A DNA stretch of 64,000 nt from Cenococcum geophilum 1.58 (lineage: Eukaryota; Ascomycota; Dothideomycetes; Gloniales; Gloniaceae). The stretch covers positions 693,715-757,714 of the forward strand of contig KV748187.1 in NCBI GenBank assembly GCA_001692895.1. The letters are read 5' to 3'. Position numbers and translations under genes: made by a program. Numbering within the stretch: the stretch's first letter is position 1; each line of letters starts with the position of its first letter. Positions 23,108-35,844 of this stretch are shown one piece after another. The notes under the pieces are model-generated. The model saw nothing but the letters and a program-made list of their open reading frames with translations. It made no database searches and was not told the origin of the DNA.

Positions 23108-23312
23108 TGTTGGTATTATAAGGTGATATCACATATCTACTTGTTATAGATAGTATAATAATTGTTAATTCTTATTCTAATCTACAGTCGAACAGAGATT
23201 ATAGATCCTTGCGTTACGTAACCGCAATTTGCGGTAATCTGCCGGCAATCTATAGCAGATTGCCGGTACCATAATATCGCTTATTCTACAGTATTCTTAT
23301 TCACTCCTAACA
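23108..23312. repeat. left (3') LTR of the copia element
   Basis: A 205-bp LTR containing the palindromic core ccggcaatctatagcagattgccgg, quoted here in two parts: ccggcaatct and agattgccgg. It abuts TSD ATAAC on its left. Confidence 0.9.
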
Positions 23313-26300
23313 CTGGCAATTCTTCTTTTATGGGTTGCCTATATGACTATACCAGTCCAACCGCTTCCCTTACATCACTCTCTCTTTACCTATCCCTTCA
23401 CTCGTACTTAAAGGGTATTTGTGTTAATAAAGGCTTTAAGAGCCTTATTAGGGTTTGGCTTTATTATAGCGTCTATAGGGTTATCCTGCCCGTTAATCTA
23501 TTAAATCTTAAATAGTTCTCTGCGTTTATAAGACTGTCGAATAGCCATAATATCAATTATTAAGCGTTTCTTTTTGGTCGTGCCGAGCTTAACTAAGCAC
23601 TTATAAAGGGAGTACGAGTCTATATAGACGACCATAGGGATAACAGGGATATTAAGTTAATCCGTAATTAACTTTAAAGTAGTACTAATAACAAATAAGA
23701 TGTTAACTCCTCTAACTATACCGTAGATCTTAGAGGCTAGCACGCTTCTAGTAACTCGTTTACTCTTAGTTAAGCTTTAGTAGATTATATTTCCTTTAAG
23801 AGTGAACTTATTAAGTCCTATAGTCTTATTTATAATAATAATCTTATATCTAACCTAGGAGCTAAAATCTTTATTATTTGCAAATAATCTATCTATAAAG
23901 ACGAAGAGCTTAGCTATATTAAGGTTAATAGGAATATACTTTAGGCCTCGATCTAAGTAATCCATTTACTATTTAAGGCGCTTATTTAAAGTAATAAGGT
24001 CCTTCTTACTTAGTTCTTAATATTATGCGGCCACTAATAGGTTAAAAGCAGCTTCTAGGTAACAAATAGAAGCAATATAGGCTCTACGAGCGCGCTGTTT
24101 AATATATCCTTACTAAAAAGTTAGAGAACTAGCGTTAACTAGCTCGATCTTTTTGCCTTACTCCTTTTAGCGTAATACTATCACATTACCTTCTTAAGTT
24201 AAGACACATCCATTAAAGATTAATAGCTTTTTAGGTGTTAATTTCTCCTTCGGCTTTGCTATAAGCTTAGCCTTTTATAATTCGTCTTCCTTAAGAGCTA
24301 AGAACTTTTTATTTGCTAAGATAATAGTATTATCTGTCTACATTCCCATAACTCCAAATATATCCTTTAAAGTGGTAATTAGGAGGTAGGGGTTGTAAGT
24401 AAACGTAGTTATAAATAGCTTCTCTTTATAGTGCTTGCTGTATATAGCCCACTAGTAAGTACCGGCCTCGGCGATCCTATAAAGTAGTCTGAGTACCACT
24501 ATAATCGTGCCTTTAGGGTACTGGTGTTGAATTTACTTTGGAAGATAAGCTAAAATCAGTTGCTGGAGATATGTTGTTAACTAGGTATACGCCTAGGTGA
24601 TATTTTAGAGCTATAAGCTTATTTCCTTGCTAGGGAGCTACAGCAACGCTAGGGCTAGGGCGACAATTACTCGTTAACTGGCACGTTAAATCGTTAGAAA
24701 CTATGTGAGGATTACCTCCTTACCGTTATTATTGTAAGCTTAGATAACAAGTCTAGATTTCTTATAAGGGGCATTAGTAGCCTTGCCCTTTACCTTATCA
24801 ACGATCCTTAAATTAAAGATGCGTTAGTTCCTATGTTTAATAGGGTCGTATAGCTTAAACTTAAAGACTTCTTTCCCAATAAGGCCGTTAATCTCCTACT
24901 TCTAAGATGCCTTAAATGGTGCACCCAGAGTGGTGATTAAGCCTTCCTTACGTAGCTTTAAAGACAGTTCCTTATTAGCTTCTTCCTTACTAGTTATAAA
25001 TGCCATTAAAGGGTTAACAAGAAATTAATTATTAAGATCCTAGTTAAAGTTATTATCCTTAATAAAGTGAACCTTATTGCGGGATCCCTTAGGTTATTCT
25101 TAACCTCGTTATATAGCTAGTTAGATCTCCTTAAATAGTTTATCTTATTTAGAGTTATCCTCTTCTTAAGGAGGGAGGTTGTCTAAATCGTCTAAATAGT
25201 AAGGTTTAACCACCGTTAAGCGAAATAATGTAGGTCTATATAGTATTTGCAGCATATATATCTCTTTATTAGTAAAGAGTAACTTAAATAGACTATTCTA
25301 TCCGTCCTTCTTACGCCAAACTTGTATATTTAACTGGATAGGTAAGTCAAGAGTTATTACAGTACTTAGGCTATTTCTTATTGTAAGTGCATCCTTGACT
25401 TAGCGCTCTGCGTATAGGCGTCTTACTTCCTTAGTAGCTAGTTGAATTGCCTTAGCTCTTTTAGTAACTATAGGTAATAGAGGGGAATCTTAAGTCATCC
25501 TTGGATAGGCTCTAAAGACTAGTAAAGTAGGGATAATTCTATTAGGTCCTACTAAGTTGTTAATAGCCTTAACAGCTATTTGCAGAATAACTTCTAAATT
25601 AACTTAGATATTGCTAAGCTTATTTTAAATAATCTTAAAAGCTTAGCGTAGTGGGGTATGGTAGCGTTCTACCTTACTAATACTGTTGTGCGCTTCTACA
25701 GGTACTTCCTTAATTTTAATAGATATTGCCTTTGCATGCTATCTAAACTCCCTTAAAGAGAAGTTCTTTTTAGCGTTATGGACAATGTAGTCTGGCGGTC
25801 CTTAGTAAGTATTAATCTAGTAAAGTTATAGCGTATCCTATATAGTCTTTGCAGAGATATCCTTAAGAAACCACGCAGCCTAGAAAGTAGTTAAAGAATT
25901 TATAATATATAATACTAGCTTGCCGTCTAGATACATAACGTTAACCATAATAGAAAAGTTAAACTTATAGTCGTCCTTTAAGGTAAACTTAAATTAACTA
26001 GGGGATTTACTATTTATCTGGTATTAGTGGCAAAATTTAGTAAGATATTTAATTACCTAAGACTCTACGTCGTAGCCTACTCTTTAAAGAACTTTGTGTA
26101 GTTATTAAACTAAGGGATATTTAAAGCAATAGTGCAATTGCCTTAATTTTGCCTCGGTTAAGTGGCACTAGGCTATAGCTTGCTCCTTACTATGGATAAT
26201 TATCTATAGATAACCCTACTTACGTATAACAGGGATAATTTTATCGCCTTAAATAAGCATATTCGCAATATTGTCTAGCTTAACTCCTATCTTATCTATA

Positions 26301-28896
26301 TCTTAGATATAAAGTAGAAACGGCGTGTTTACCGGCAGTATATAAAAAGTAATAATACTAAGGGGGGTAGGGACTTTAATCGTGCCTAAAAACACGGCCT
26401 CTCCCTTTCTAAAGCGGATCTTATAATGTCCTGCCGTTAATTTATTAAGTTAAATTACGGGGTTTAGTTCTTAAAGTGCATAGAATTAAGATTCTCCTAC
26501 AGTTAACACTCCTATAGCTTTACTATCTAGTATAATACCTTGGAAAATACCTAAAGAGTAGTAGTCCTTAAATATAAACGACGAGTTTTTACTTCGCTTA
26601 GCGAAGATATCTATTTTAGTAAACAAATAAACTATAGATTAGTTATTAAGGATAGCCACTATTTACGCTCTATCAATTTCTCCAAATTCTATAAAGTATT
26701 GGCTAGATAGTATATTATTATCCTTATTCTCCATTTCTAAGAGAAGTTAGTGTACGTTATTAGGGACATCCTAAGAGATTCCTTCTATACCTTTATACTA
26801 GGTGAGAAAAGTCTAATAATAAGTAGGTGTAACTTCTTAATTTATAGTAAGTTAGGTAGTTTATTAAAACTTTATATATGCCTATTAGCGCTCTTTAACA
26901 GTATACCTATTTAACTAGCATCCTATCTTATTATAGATATAGCACTTCTTTTGTTAATATCCGGCTTTATTCTAGAATTTACCTCTATTAAATCCTCCAC
27001 AAGAGCCTCCTTCGCGGTAGCTAGAGTTTCCGTAATTGCCTTATAATCCTCTACGTTTATTATAGCTGCTACGGCCTTATCTATATCCACTTCCTCTATA
27101 TAAGCGATTAGTCTAGTACTAGCCGTACTATTTATATTAGTTGGGGTCGTTATAGTAGGTTAGGGTTTTAGTATAGAACTATTATATCTCTTATATTCTT
27201 ACAGCAGTTCCTATAGTAGATTATAGTTAGGTATATACTTCTTTAAAGGTAAATATAGGTTGGAAGAGTGCTAAGCTGCATTTAGGGACACTATAATAGG
27301 CCGAGATAACTTAGTCTTATAGACTATTGTCGTTTTAGTAACTCTTAGTAAGTCCTCACTAAACCTTTTATAGTTTATTAAAGAGTAGTTAAAGACATTC
27401 TAGGCGAGTATTTATTGGATTAGCTGTAATAACTCTCTAGAATATAGTTTCTCTCTATTCTAATATATAGAGTTATCAGTTTTTGTCTGTCTTAAAATAA
27501 GCTTTAGTAAGGTTTAGCATTGTATTAAAATTATAGCATTTGCCCGCAATATAGTTATAATAAAAGGTTACGGTACGTCCTTTTAGCATAATAGAGAAGG
27601 CATAATAATACTGGTAATTTTAAATTCTAACCTTATTATAGCAGTCCTGAAAGACCTATAGCTTTACTCTAAGCATATTATATAATTCTCCTCCGAACTT
27701 CTTCCCTTTATCCTAGTATATTTTTATTAAATTTATAACTTCCCGTAAGGGGATCTTATTAGTTAGTTAAAGTAGGGAAGAACTAAAAAGGCTAAGACTG
27801 CCTAGGCTACCGCTGCCTCTAGGAGGGGTAGGTAGAAGACTATTACCAGATAGATCTAGTGGCTAGTGGTTACCTTTAGGTATATAGAGAGGGTTAAATT
27901 TTAAATTAAATTTGCCTTTATTAGAGAATATATTTATATCTAGTTTGTTATTTATCTACTTATAGATCTCTTCTAATATCTAATTTAGCTCCTATTAGTT
28001 ATCGATAATAGCCTAAAGGTTACCTATAATTAGAGATCCATCTTTAAAAATAGCGACTCTATTCCTTTAAAGGAAGTTACGGAATTCCTAAATAACCTAA
28101 GTATTTCTAAGCTTCTATGTATTTAAAGTCTATTTCGTAAAATCTTCCTAGAAACACTCCTATAGCTTAAAATCGGTATAAAGTTTACTTTAGTAAAATA
28201 AAAGCTAGTAGAGGATGAAACTATTTACTTGTTTTAAGGTATAAGTGGTAATCTCTATTATAAAATCGTCCTAATTCTCGTCGATAACTCTAGTATATAT
28301 ATTTACCCCTAGTAGTAAGGCCGCCTTCTAATTATCGACACTGTCGTTTTCGCTATAATTTAATTTTACTATCTTAGCAGATTTAAATTAAGATCTTATT
28401 ATATTCGTAAGGTATTATAAATTAAGGGAGTTATAGGGTAAGTGGAGTAATCGGTAGTTTGTAAAGTAAGTAGGTAGGAAATATTATTGTAGTAAGAGTT
28501 TTTATTTGTTGCCTAGCGCTTTATTTATAGTAGATAGAAGTTTTTACTTTTTCCTTTTTTAACGCACTTTAACGCGTTTTTAACGTGTTTCTAGATAAAA
28601 GACCTTCTGACGCGTTTCTGGACGAGGAACTGCGATCTGGGGCTTAGATTTTAGCCTTAAATCGCAGGTTATAAAGCGTATTGTTTAGTATAATAGACGC
28701 CGAGATTCGTAATATTAAAGGCTTAGATTCTGGCCTTATATCCTTAAATCCCTAGAAGAGTTCTATTTAACACTTAGATTCTAGCGTTAGTAGATAGCTT
28801 CCTCTAGCACAAGTAGCACTAGTACAGTAGCTTATTTCTTCTTAATGGGATACCTAGCTTTTCTGTAGTATAACAGTGAAGTTAACTACTAATTAG

Positions 28897-29101
28897 TGTT
28901 AGTATTATAAGGTAATATTACGTATCTGCTTGTTATAGATAGTATAATAATTATTAATTCTTATTCTAATCTACAGTTAAATAAAGATCATAGATCCTTA
29001 CGTTACGTAACCGTAATCTGCGGCAATCTACCGGCAATCTATAGCAGATTGCCGGTACTATAATATCGCTTGTTCTACAGTATTCTTATTTACTCCCGAC
29101 A
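28897..29101. repeat. right (5') LTR of the copia element
   Basis: A 205-bp LTR identical in layout to the left copy, with transition differences. It is followed by the second ATAAC. Confidence 0.9.
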
Positions 29102-29785
29102 ATAACTTTGCTCTTTTTTACTTACATTATTCCTTTTATATAACTTAATAGCCTTAAGTTTAAAAATATATTTAAAGAGAAAGGCCTAGATAGCGAGATT
29201 AATAGTATACCCCTAGTAGCGGATATGTTATTAAATAGGATCCTAGGTAATATTATTATTATTAGTAAGATACTTATAGATTATATAATAAAGGGTATTA
29301 TTTATTATAGAATTATCTGTAATAATAGCTCTAAGCTTTTATATAATTTTATACTCCTTTAGAACTAAAAGAAAAGTATTCTATTATTTAACTTTACTAT
29401 AACTAGGTACTATATAAAGGGCAAGAAAAGCTTTTATCTAATTTTCCTAGCTATTAATAAAGTGGGCGCAGACTATAAGAAAGAGGTAGTTATTTAGGGA
29501 CATCTAGATATTAATAGAAAGATAAATACTTATTAACGCTAATTAAACATATCTTTATATAATATCTTTCTATAACTAAAAGGAATAGATAATTATCTGA
29601 AAAAATTTATATACGTTGTTATTATTAAATCGGATAGCTTTAGATTAAGAGCCTAATAGAAGATATAGAGCTCTTCCTACTCTATAATTTAGAATAAAAG
29701 GTTTTATATAATAACTATTCAGTTCTTTTTATTACATATTAGCTCGTTTTTATATAGTAGGTAAGTAAATTTATAAACCGGAGAC

Positions 29786-30148
29786 CAGTGGTCTTAGTAA
29801 TGAATGCATGCATATTTTAGCCAAATATTCATTTAATTCATAAACGCGCCAAAAATATTCATGATTTGAATGCATGTAATGAATATAGCCTAGGTAAGCT
29901 CTATTCATTATATGCATTTAAATTATGAATATTTTTGGCGCGCTTATGAATTGAATGAATATTTGGCTAAAATATGCATGCATTTATTACTAAAACCAGT
30001 GACAAACGCTTTAAAAAATCTATATATATATTCATAAGCTTATGAATAATTCAATTCTTAAGAGAAAAAAAATATTTAATGCATATCATTCGTTATGAAT
30101 GAATATATTCATAAAAATGAATGAATAAAAATATTCTTAAGACCACTG
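29786..30148. mobile_element. hAT-type MITE with 8-bp target duplication
   Basis: The 363-bp element has TIRs CAGTGGTCTTA (29786 onward, inverted at about 30136-30148) and a perfect 8-bp duplication CCGGAGAC at 29778-29785 and 30149-30156, diagnostic of hAT elements. The left two thirds (29790-29998) is a palindrome with arms of about 95 bp rich in attcat/atgaat words. There is no coding capacity. It lies about 210 bp past the stop codon of the NLR gene, at the border of the hAT relic. Confidence 0.9.
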
Positions 30149-30362
30149 CCGGAGACTAAAGCTGAGCCTCAGACGGACGGGGAAGCGGAGAGGACCAACC
30201 AACTAACCCTTGGAAAAATATCCGGTCACTAGACCCATAAAAAGCTTAACGCTAATTGATTTCAAAGCAGCTACATTTATAATCGGGTGTTTTCCAAGCT
30301 ATTGCGGCTTTCGAAGGGCAGTAAAGGCGTTAACTGCAACGGAGGCGGGCAGGGAGGGAAAC

Positions 30363-33300
30363 TCAAATCGCAAATTCTAGGATTGACACGAGACCAGACA
30401 TACTTCCTAGCGCAACGATACTTTCATGCATAGCAGCGCAACTTGGCCGATACTCTAGGGGAAGCCAAAGTATATTCTCCGTCCCCGCGGTTACCCACTG
30501 TTCCTGCACAGATATATCGCGTGAGAAACTCTGTCGAGAAGAGACTACGCTAGGGGGAAGAGACGTAATGGGCAATAACCCTCTATCGGTCTCTAGGGAT
30601 GTCCCGTCGTCAGAGAATGAAAGGGTATGAATAACGACGCTAACCTCGATCGTCTGTAGCGCAACTCCCGTGACGGTGTCCCAGAGCTTGACTGTACAGT
30701 CGGCCGAGGCTGATGCTAGCAGCTCGCCGTCCGGCGAGAAGGCCGCGGCGTCGACATAATCCGAATGGCCCTCGAGCGTCTGCAGCGCCGCTCCCGTGAC
30801 GGCGTCCCACAGCTTGACTGTACAGTCGGTCGAGGCCGATGCCAGCATCTTGCCGTCCGGTGAGAAGGCTATGGCGTCGACGGAGCTTGAATGACCTTCG
30901 AGTATCTGTAGCGCCAATCCCGTGCCGGCGTCCCATAGCTTAATCGTGTTATCGGCTGAGGCCGAGGCTAGCAAGTTGCAATCCGGCGAGAAGGCCACAG
31001 CGTTAATATAATCCAAATGGCCCTCGAGCGTCTGCAGCGCCGCTCCCGTGCCGGCGTCCCACAGCTTGACTGTACAGTCGATCGAGGCCGAGGCTAGCAA
31101 CTTGCCATCCGGTGAGAAAGCCACGGCCCTAACCAAGTTCGAATGACCCTCAAGCGTCTGCAGCGCCGCTCTCATGCTAACATCCCATAGCTTAACTGTA
31201 TTGTCAGTCGAGGCCGAGGCTAGCAGCTTGCCGTCCGGCGAGAAGGCTACGGCGTAGACGGAGTTCGAATGGTTCTCGAGCGTCTGTAGCGCTGCTCCCG
31301 TGACGGCGTCCCATAACCTGACCGTATTATCGTGCGAGGCCGACGCCAGCAGCTTACCATCCGGTGAGAAGGCCACGGCCCAGACAGAGTTTAAATGGCC
31401 CTCGAGCGACTGTAGCACCGCTCCCGTGCCGGCGTCCCACACTTTAACCGATTTGTTGGCCGAGGCCGAAGCTAGCAGCTTGCCGTCTGGCGAGAAGGTC
31501 ACGGCATTGATATAATCTGAATGGCCCTCGAGCGTCTGCAGAGCCGCTCCCGTGCCAGTGTTCCACAGCTTAACTGTACAGTCGGCCGAGGCTGAGGCTA
31601 GCAGCTTGCCATCCGGCGAGAAGGCCACGGCCCTGACCCAGCTCGAATGACCCTCGAGCGTCTGCAGCGCCGCTCCCGTAACGGCGTCCCACAGCTTGAC
31701 TGTACAGTCAATCGAGGCCGAGGCTAGCGGCTTGCCATCCGGCGAGAAGGCTACGGCCCTGATTAAGCTCGAATGGCCCTTGAGCGTCTGCAGCACCGCT
31801 CCTGTGCTGGAGTCCCACAGCTTGACTGTACAGTCGGTCGAGGCCGAGGCCAGCAGCTTGCCATCGGGCGAGAAGGCCACGGCCCTGACCCAGCTCGTAT
31901 GGCCCTCGAGCGTCTGTAACGCCGCCCCTGTGCCGGAGTCTCACAGCTTGACTGTACAGTCGGCCGAGGCCGAGGCCAGCAGCTTGCCGTCCGGCGAGAA
32001 GGCCACAGCCCAGACCCAGCTCGAATGGCCCTCGAGCGTTTGCAGCAAGGCGCTCCAATTCTTTTGGACCTCTGGTAACCTCCGCATCCACCTAGGTATC
32101 TGGTCTTGAAACTGCTTCCGTACTACACTCATCTCCGGTGCAAATATAAGCGCACTGCAATATATCTGAAGGGGTGCCTGCTCGATCGCTGGTCGGCTGT
32201 ATAACACGAATCGCCTTATATCATGAATAAACCCGTATAAGCGGGGACAGTCGTATGTCTAAACGGTAAGTCCGCCAAACGTTTATGCCGTTGCAGAACC
32301 TAACTTACAAGAGCAATTGACTCTAAAGAAGTGATCGCATAAATTCCCTCGGATATTTTCCGCATCCAGCTTAACGCCTCAAGCCAATGAAGAATATGTC
32401 CCTGTAGGAAGTGATGGATTCGGTTGTCGTCATAGAGCTGGTCGCCGCATTTTTGAAGATGCTGCACCCAGTAGAGACACGCATACTGAACCTCTGGAGG
32501 AAGGTATTGCTCCACCCAGCTGCTCTCTAAGTCAGTTACGAGCACGCCGGGAGCACCCACACTACAGTTATCTTGCTTAAGAGAGGTCGACATAATCCGT
32601 ATACAACCCTCGGCCAGCGTCCGATGCGCTTGTTTCTCGTCCACCCAGAGTTCCGGATTACTGCACCTGTTCTTACCGAGGAGGAAGTCGCGAAATGATG
32701 GGTGATGCAGACGAAGCGGGATGGTTGGGTCCTTTGGGATATCTAGAATAGCGTGAAGACCGTCTATTGTTTGGTCCATGTCCTGTTTCGTAACATCGAG
32801 TAGCCTGTTTAAAGATTTAGCAGAAAGAGGGGATAGGAGAACCACTACACATCCAAGAATATGCCTCAGCATGCGATATGACTCTTTTTTCTCTTCGTCC
32901 GTATAGTCTAGGGAAATAGATTGCTTGAGGACAGTAACATAAATCTTATTAAGATGCTTTTCCGGTGTTGTGGCCGAGGTGCTACTGCCCTCGAGAATCG
33001 TATTTAGTCTCTTTGGAGCGAATCCTTTCCCTTCGCGGATGAATCGACAGGTAGTCGCTGCCCAGATGAACAGCCCACCTGCATTCTTGACTAGACGTCT
33101 GATGGCCTGTTCACCCGGCCAGCCAGGCTCCAGATAGTATTCCTGTCTAATGTCGCTTAGATTGTGTTCAAGAAACGTTGAAATATCACGGTCTACAGCC
33201 GCTGGCGATATATTATGAAGCACAAAGTCCTGGCGCTCAGCCTTAGGCATTTTATCGAAGCCGTGTCGAATTGGAACTTCGGGTCTGCTCGCTAAGAAAA

Positions 33301-34884
33301 CCCGTAGCCGGACCGTCTTTAACAACAGAACTTCAGCTAAGAGTTGTAGAATGTTCCGGATATGCCTCTCATCGTTACACTCATCAAGGGCATCAACTAC
33401 AAGAATATACGTAGATGAGCATGAGTTGCCGTTTAGCTTTGATAGCGGACGGACGACGAGCTGACGCCATTGGTCGCGGAGAGACAGACTCGCAATATTA
33501 CTACGCTTAGCAATAGCTTCGCAAATATAGTATTGGAGAGCTGGTACGATGCTCGCAAGCTGTAGGGAAATAGTCGTAACGAACTTGCTAGCATGGCCAA
33601 CGTCTCCACCGCCTTTTAAGAAGAAGAAGCTTGCTCCGAGATGCCCTCGCTCAAAGTATTCGCGGGCGATAGTGCGGGCAATAGTGGACTTTCCTGTGCC
33701 GGCCAAACCGTTCAGCCAGAAGACACGCCGATCGTCTCGTCCATCAGCCCAGTTGCGTATCTCCTGAAGAACGTCGACGCGTGTGTTGTGAAGACAAGTG
33801 GGTTCGTGCTGGCTCTGGTACGAATTGAATGGCGCTTCAGCGGCGTAGGGCAAGCGATCAAGTAGGCTCTGTAGTTCTAGATTAGTTAGTGATCTGCCTT
33901 TTGTTACTAGCTATACTAACCTCGCTTTTCTCTAATAATTTCTACAGCACGTAATTCCGCCAACTCAGCCGCCGGTATAACCGACAGCACTTCCTTCATA
34001 TACGCTGTTGCTGTTCCTGCTGCATATGCCTGCCACGTCTTGTTCTTATGCGAGTCGGCGTAGTCACATATGCCCCTAATAACAAGGCATGGGAAGCTAT
34101 TCATCAGGCCCGCCGCTTCCATTTCAAAGCAGAGGACATCCCCCAACTCCGAGCTTAATCTATCTCTCGTAGTACCATCTCGTATTACTTGATTGCCTGA
34201 TGCTATCGTGCCATAGTGAATCAAAATCTCTTGACTACGCGGCTTCCGATCCACCACCCTCTCTTTGCTACATTGTTTACATGTACCGCCTCCGACATGG
34301 TTATAGTCCGCTTTAAATAAGGCATCGGGTTCTGCGTCTTCGTGTGTAAAGGCTGGCAGGCCCTTAAGCTTGGAGATATATTCCGAGAGTCTACTTCTTT
34401 CTCTGAAGTGGCTAGCCTGTAGCTTTGCGATGGCGTTGAGTAGAATTGTTGGCGGAGCATTGAGGAAACCCGTACGCTCGAATCCACTTGGCGTGGCCTT
34501 CCCGAAGTCATATTGCACGACTCCGCCATGTAGCTTACTGGGGCTGCTGACTACTACGTCTCCAAGTCTTATATCAGCCTTCGGGCTTGGAACGCCTCCC
34601 CCTATGCCTACCATTAGACTGAACCGGATTGACGTGAAGGTCGACTTCATCTGGACGGCGACCGCAGCGGCCGAGTTCGTTCCTGTTTGACCTTTCGGCA
34701 GAGAGGCGATGACAACGTTATGCTTGCCAATCCGGCCAAATGTGTATATGTTGTCGTTGGCGTCATGACCGAGGTCTTCGTGCTCTTCGTCGAGCATCTC
34801 CTGTGCGGCAGCAAGTTCGATGGGAAGGGCGCACACCAGCCCTACAGTGTAGTCTTCGCGACGAGGTCGGCGTCGGTTCGCCAT
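30363..34884 (-). pseudogene. PNP-NACHT-WD40 NLR gene with one in-frame stop
   Basis: Exons 34884-33921, 33876-32309 and 32258-30363 (introns of 44 and 50 bp; GTTAGT..ACTAAC..TAG and GTAAGT..TAG) keep one frame of 1476 codons. Residues 1-320: a PNP_UDP_1 nucleoside-phosphorylase-like domain (VGLVCALPIELAAA, VGIGGGVPSP, CFEMEAAGLMN). Residues 322-844: NACHT with Walker A GLAGTGKST (378-386) and Walker B ILVVDALDE (479-487). Then a linker ([17 protein letters not shown]) and WD40 repeats from about residue 920. The only lesion is TGA at 31941-31943 (codon 950), replacing the Trp of the first WD unit. As read, the product stops at 949 residues, after NACHT. Families of this architecture control non-self recognition and cell death in fungi. 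Sequencing error or a natural null allele are both possible. Confidence 0.9.
30660..32046 (-). repeat. eleven 126-bp WD40 units of high internal identity
   Basis: Eleven tandem 42-codon units, each with the pattern LQTLEGHS..[26 protein letters not shown] (written here in pieces), run without gap. A degenerate twelfth follows toward the C-terminus. Variation concentrates at a few blade positions (SSW, SDY, SNL, LNS; ADC, TDN, IDC), as in HET-E/HET-D-type repeats where those residues set recognition specificity. Confidence 0.92.
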
Positions 34885-35500
34885 CTAGGTAGAATTCGCA
34901 GGGTGTCTGAGATCTGCTCGAGAGGGGTTAAATTGGCCAGGTCTAGTGTTTCCGACGCAGGAGAGACGATGCCCCAGAGAGCTTTGCTTGCGGGAGGGGC
35001 ATCTCCTGTCACAGCCTAGTTGGCCTGGTCTCACAGTGTAGCTGGCGATCCCCATTGTGTGGCAAGATTTCTTGCACTTTTCGTATATGCATGCCTCTTA
35101 AGCCAATCTAGAGGCTCTATACTGTATATAGCTTGGTGTTGAAGCCTCTGGTCAGTGCGATTGCTCGGCGGTAGGGGTGTGGGCGCCTTTGACGCTTAAG
35201 TATTGTGGCAAGCGGCAGCGACGTGGCTAGGAAGCCTGTATCTAGAATATATGGTGGTAACGTGAGAGTTATGACGGTTCCTAACAAATTTCGTCCGTGC
35301 ATAGTTTCGATGTTCCAAATCATAACTATGCCGACCGTCATAACCCTATGGCTGTCAGGCGCCAAGCCCGCCGAGTGAGAATAAATATTGTTCTACGCAG
35401 CGTGTCTGGCAATTGAGCCATATCCGCTTACCTTTTTGAGTTTGTCTGGTGGTCGGGTGGCGTAGAGCTTATCACCTCAGAATCGCTCACGTTGTAATTA
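34885..35500. promoter_or_regulatory. upstream region of the NLR gene
   Basis: This normal-composition DNA upstream of ATG 34884 probably contains the promoter. Open frames here (for example 35117-35365 minus, 82 codons) show no domain. From about 35480 the sequence turns TA-rich and RIP-like. Confidence 0.4.
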
Positions 35501-35840
35501 GTTAATTTTAAAGCGTTAATATTGTCGCTGTCTATTTAATTATTAAATTCTTAGTAAAATATTATCCTTATGCCGCCTAAAAAACGTTATGCGTCTTCGG
35601 CTCTAAAGCCTCTAAAAGTACCTTAAGCCTAGGAGTCTTATTTGCAATCCTTTTAAGTAACGCAGTATATACATATAACAATTCGGGGGAGGACTTTAAC
35701 AGAGGATTTTCCTATATAATTGCAGCTAGTTAATAGAGGAAGAGCAAAAATATAACCGTGACGTTATATATCACGACTATTTGCTTAACTTCCTCAAGAA
35801 AAGAGTGTCTGCTGGTGGGGTAAGACTTGATCGCGTACGA
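35500..35840 (+). pseudogene. 5' fragment of an unidentified repeat-borne gene
   Basis: From ATG 35572 a broken frame reads MPPKKRYASSALKPLKVP and continues with RIP-type stops to about 35820. The Ginger-like element is inserted at 35841-35844, so this is the flank of an older repeat; the part beyond the insertion is the repeat tract at 40021 onward. No family recognised. Confidence 0.35.
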
Positions 35841-35844
35841 TCAA

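Larger units (their letters stand above)
23108..29101 (-). mobile_element. Ty1/copia LTR retrotransposon, RIP-inactivated
   Basis: A 5994-bp element with 205-bp LTRs (23108-23312, 28897-29101; TGTTGG..TAACA and TGTTAG..CGACA) and a perfect ATAAC target duplication (23103-23107, 29102-29106). The polyprotein is on the minus strand: a CCHC-like knuckle near 26920-26960, an integrase-to-RT linker at 25450-25850 (VEAHNSIGKVERYH, PTLLVFRAYPRM), and RNase H at about 23500-23990 (KRVTRSVLASKIYG, DSYSLYKCLVKLGT, IDIMAIRQSY). Order (integrase before RT/RNase H) places it in Ty1/copia. Stops in TGG, CAG and CGA codons are abundant. Confidence 0.92.
19640..29777 (-). mobile_element. hAT transposon relic, split by two LTR elements
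   Basis: The outer element survives as 29107-29777, 23045-23102 and 19640-20439. On the minus strand the right part still reads TFLLVLKEYKII, then LRAIITDNSIINNTLY and TWDPI with GYTINLAI, which match the hAT catalytic region (cf. CxGHxxNL). The left part reads FLKPFYYAILEI and VLFIIDILIKYIENS, matching the later hAT blocks before the dimerisation domain. Stops are frequent and almost all C-to-T/G-to-A type. Target duplications of the two inserted elements (ATTAT, ATAAC) confirm the nesting. A CAGAG motif at 19666 may be one end; the other end was not found. Confidence 0.7.

Noticed and set aside
31300-32109. Plus-strand repetitive frames over the WD40 array
   Set aside because: Reverse-strand readings of the 126-bp WD40 units.
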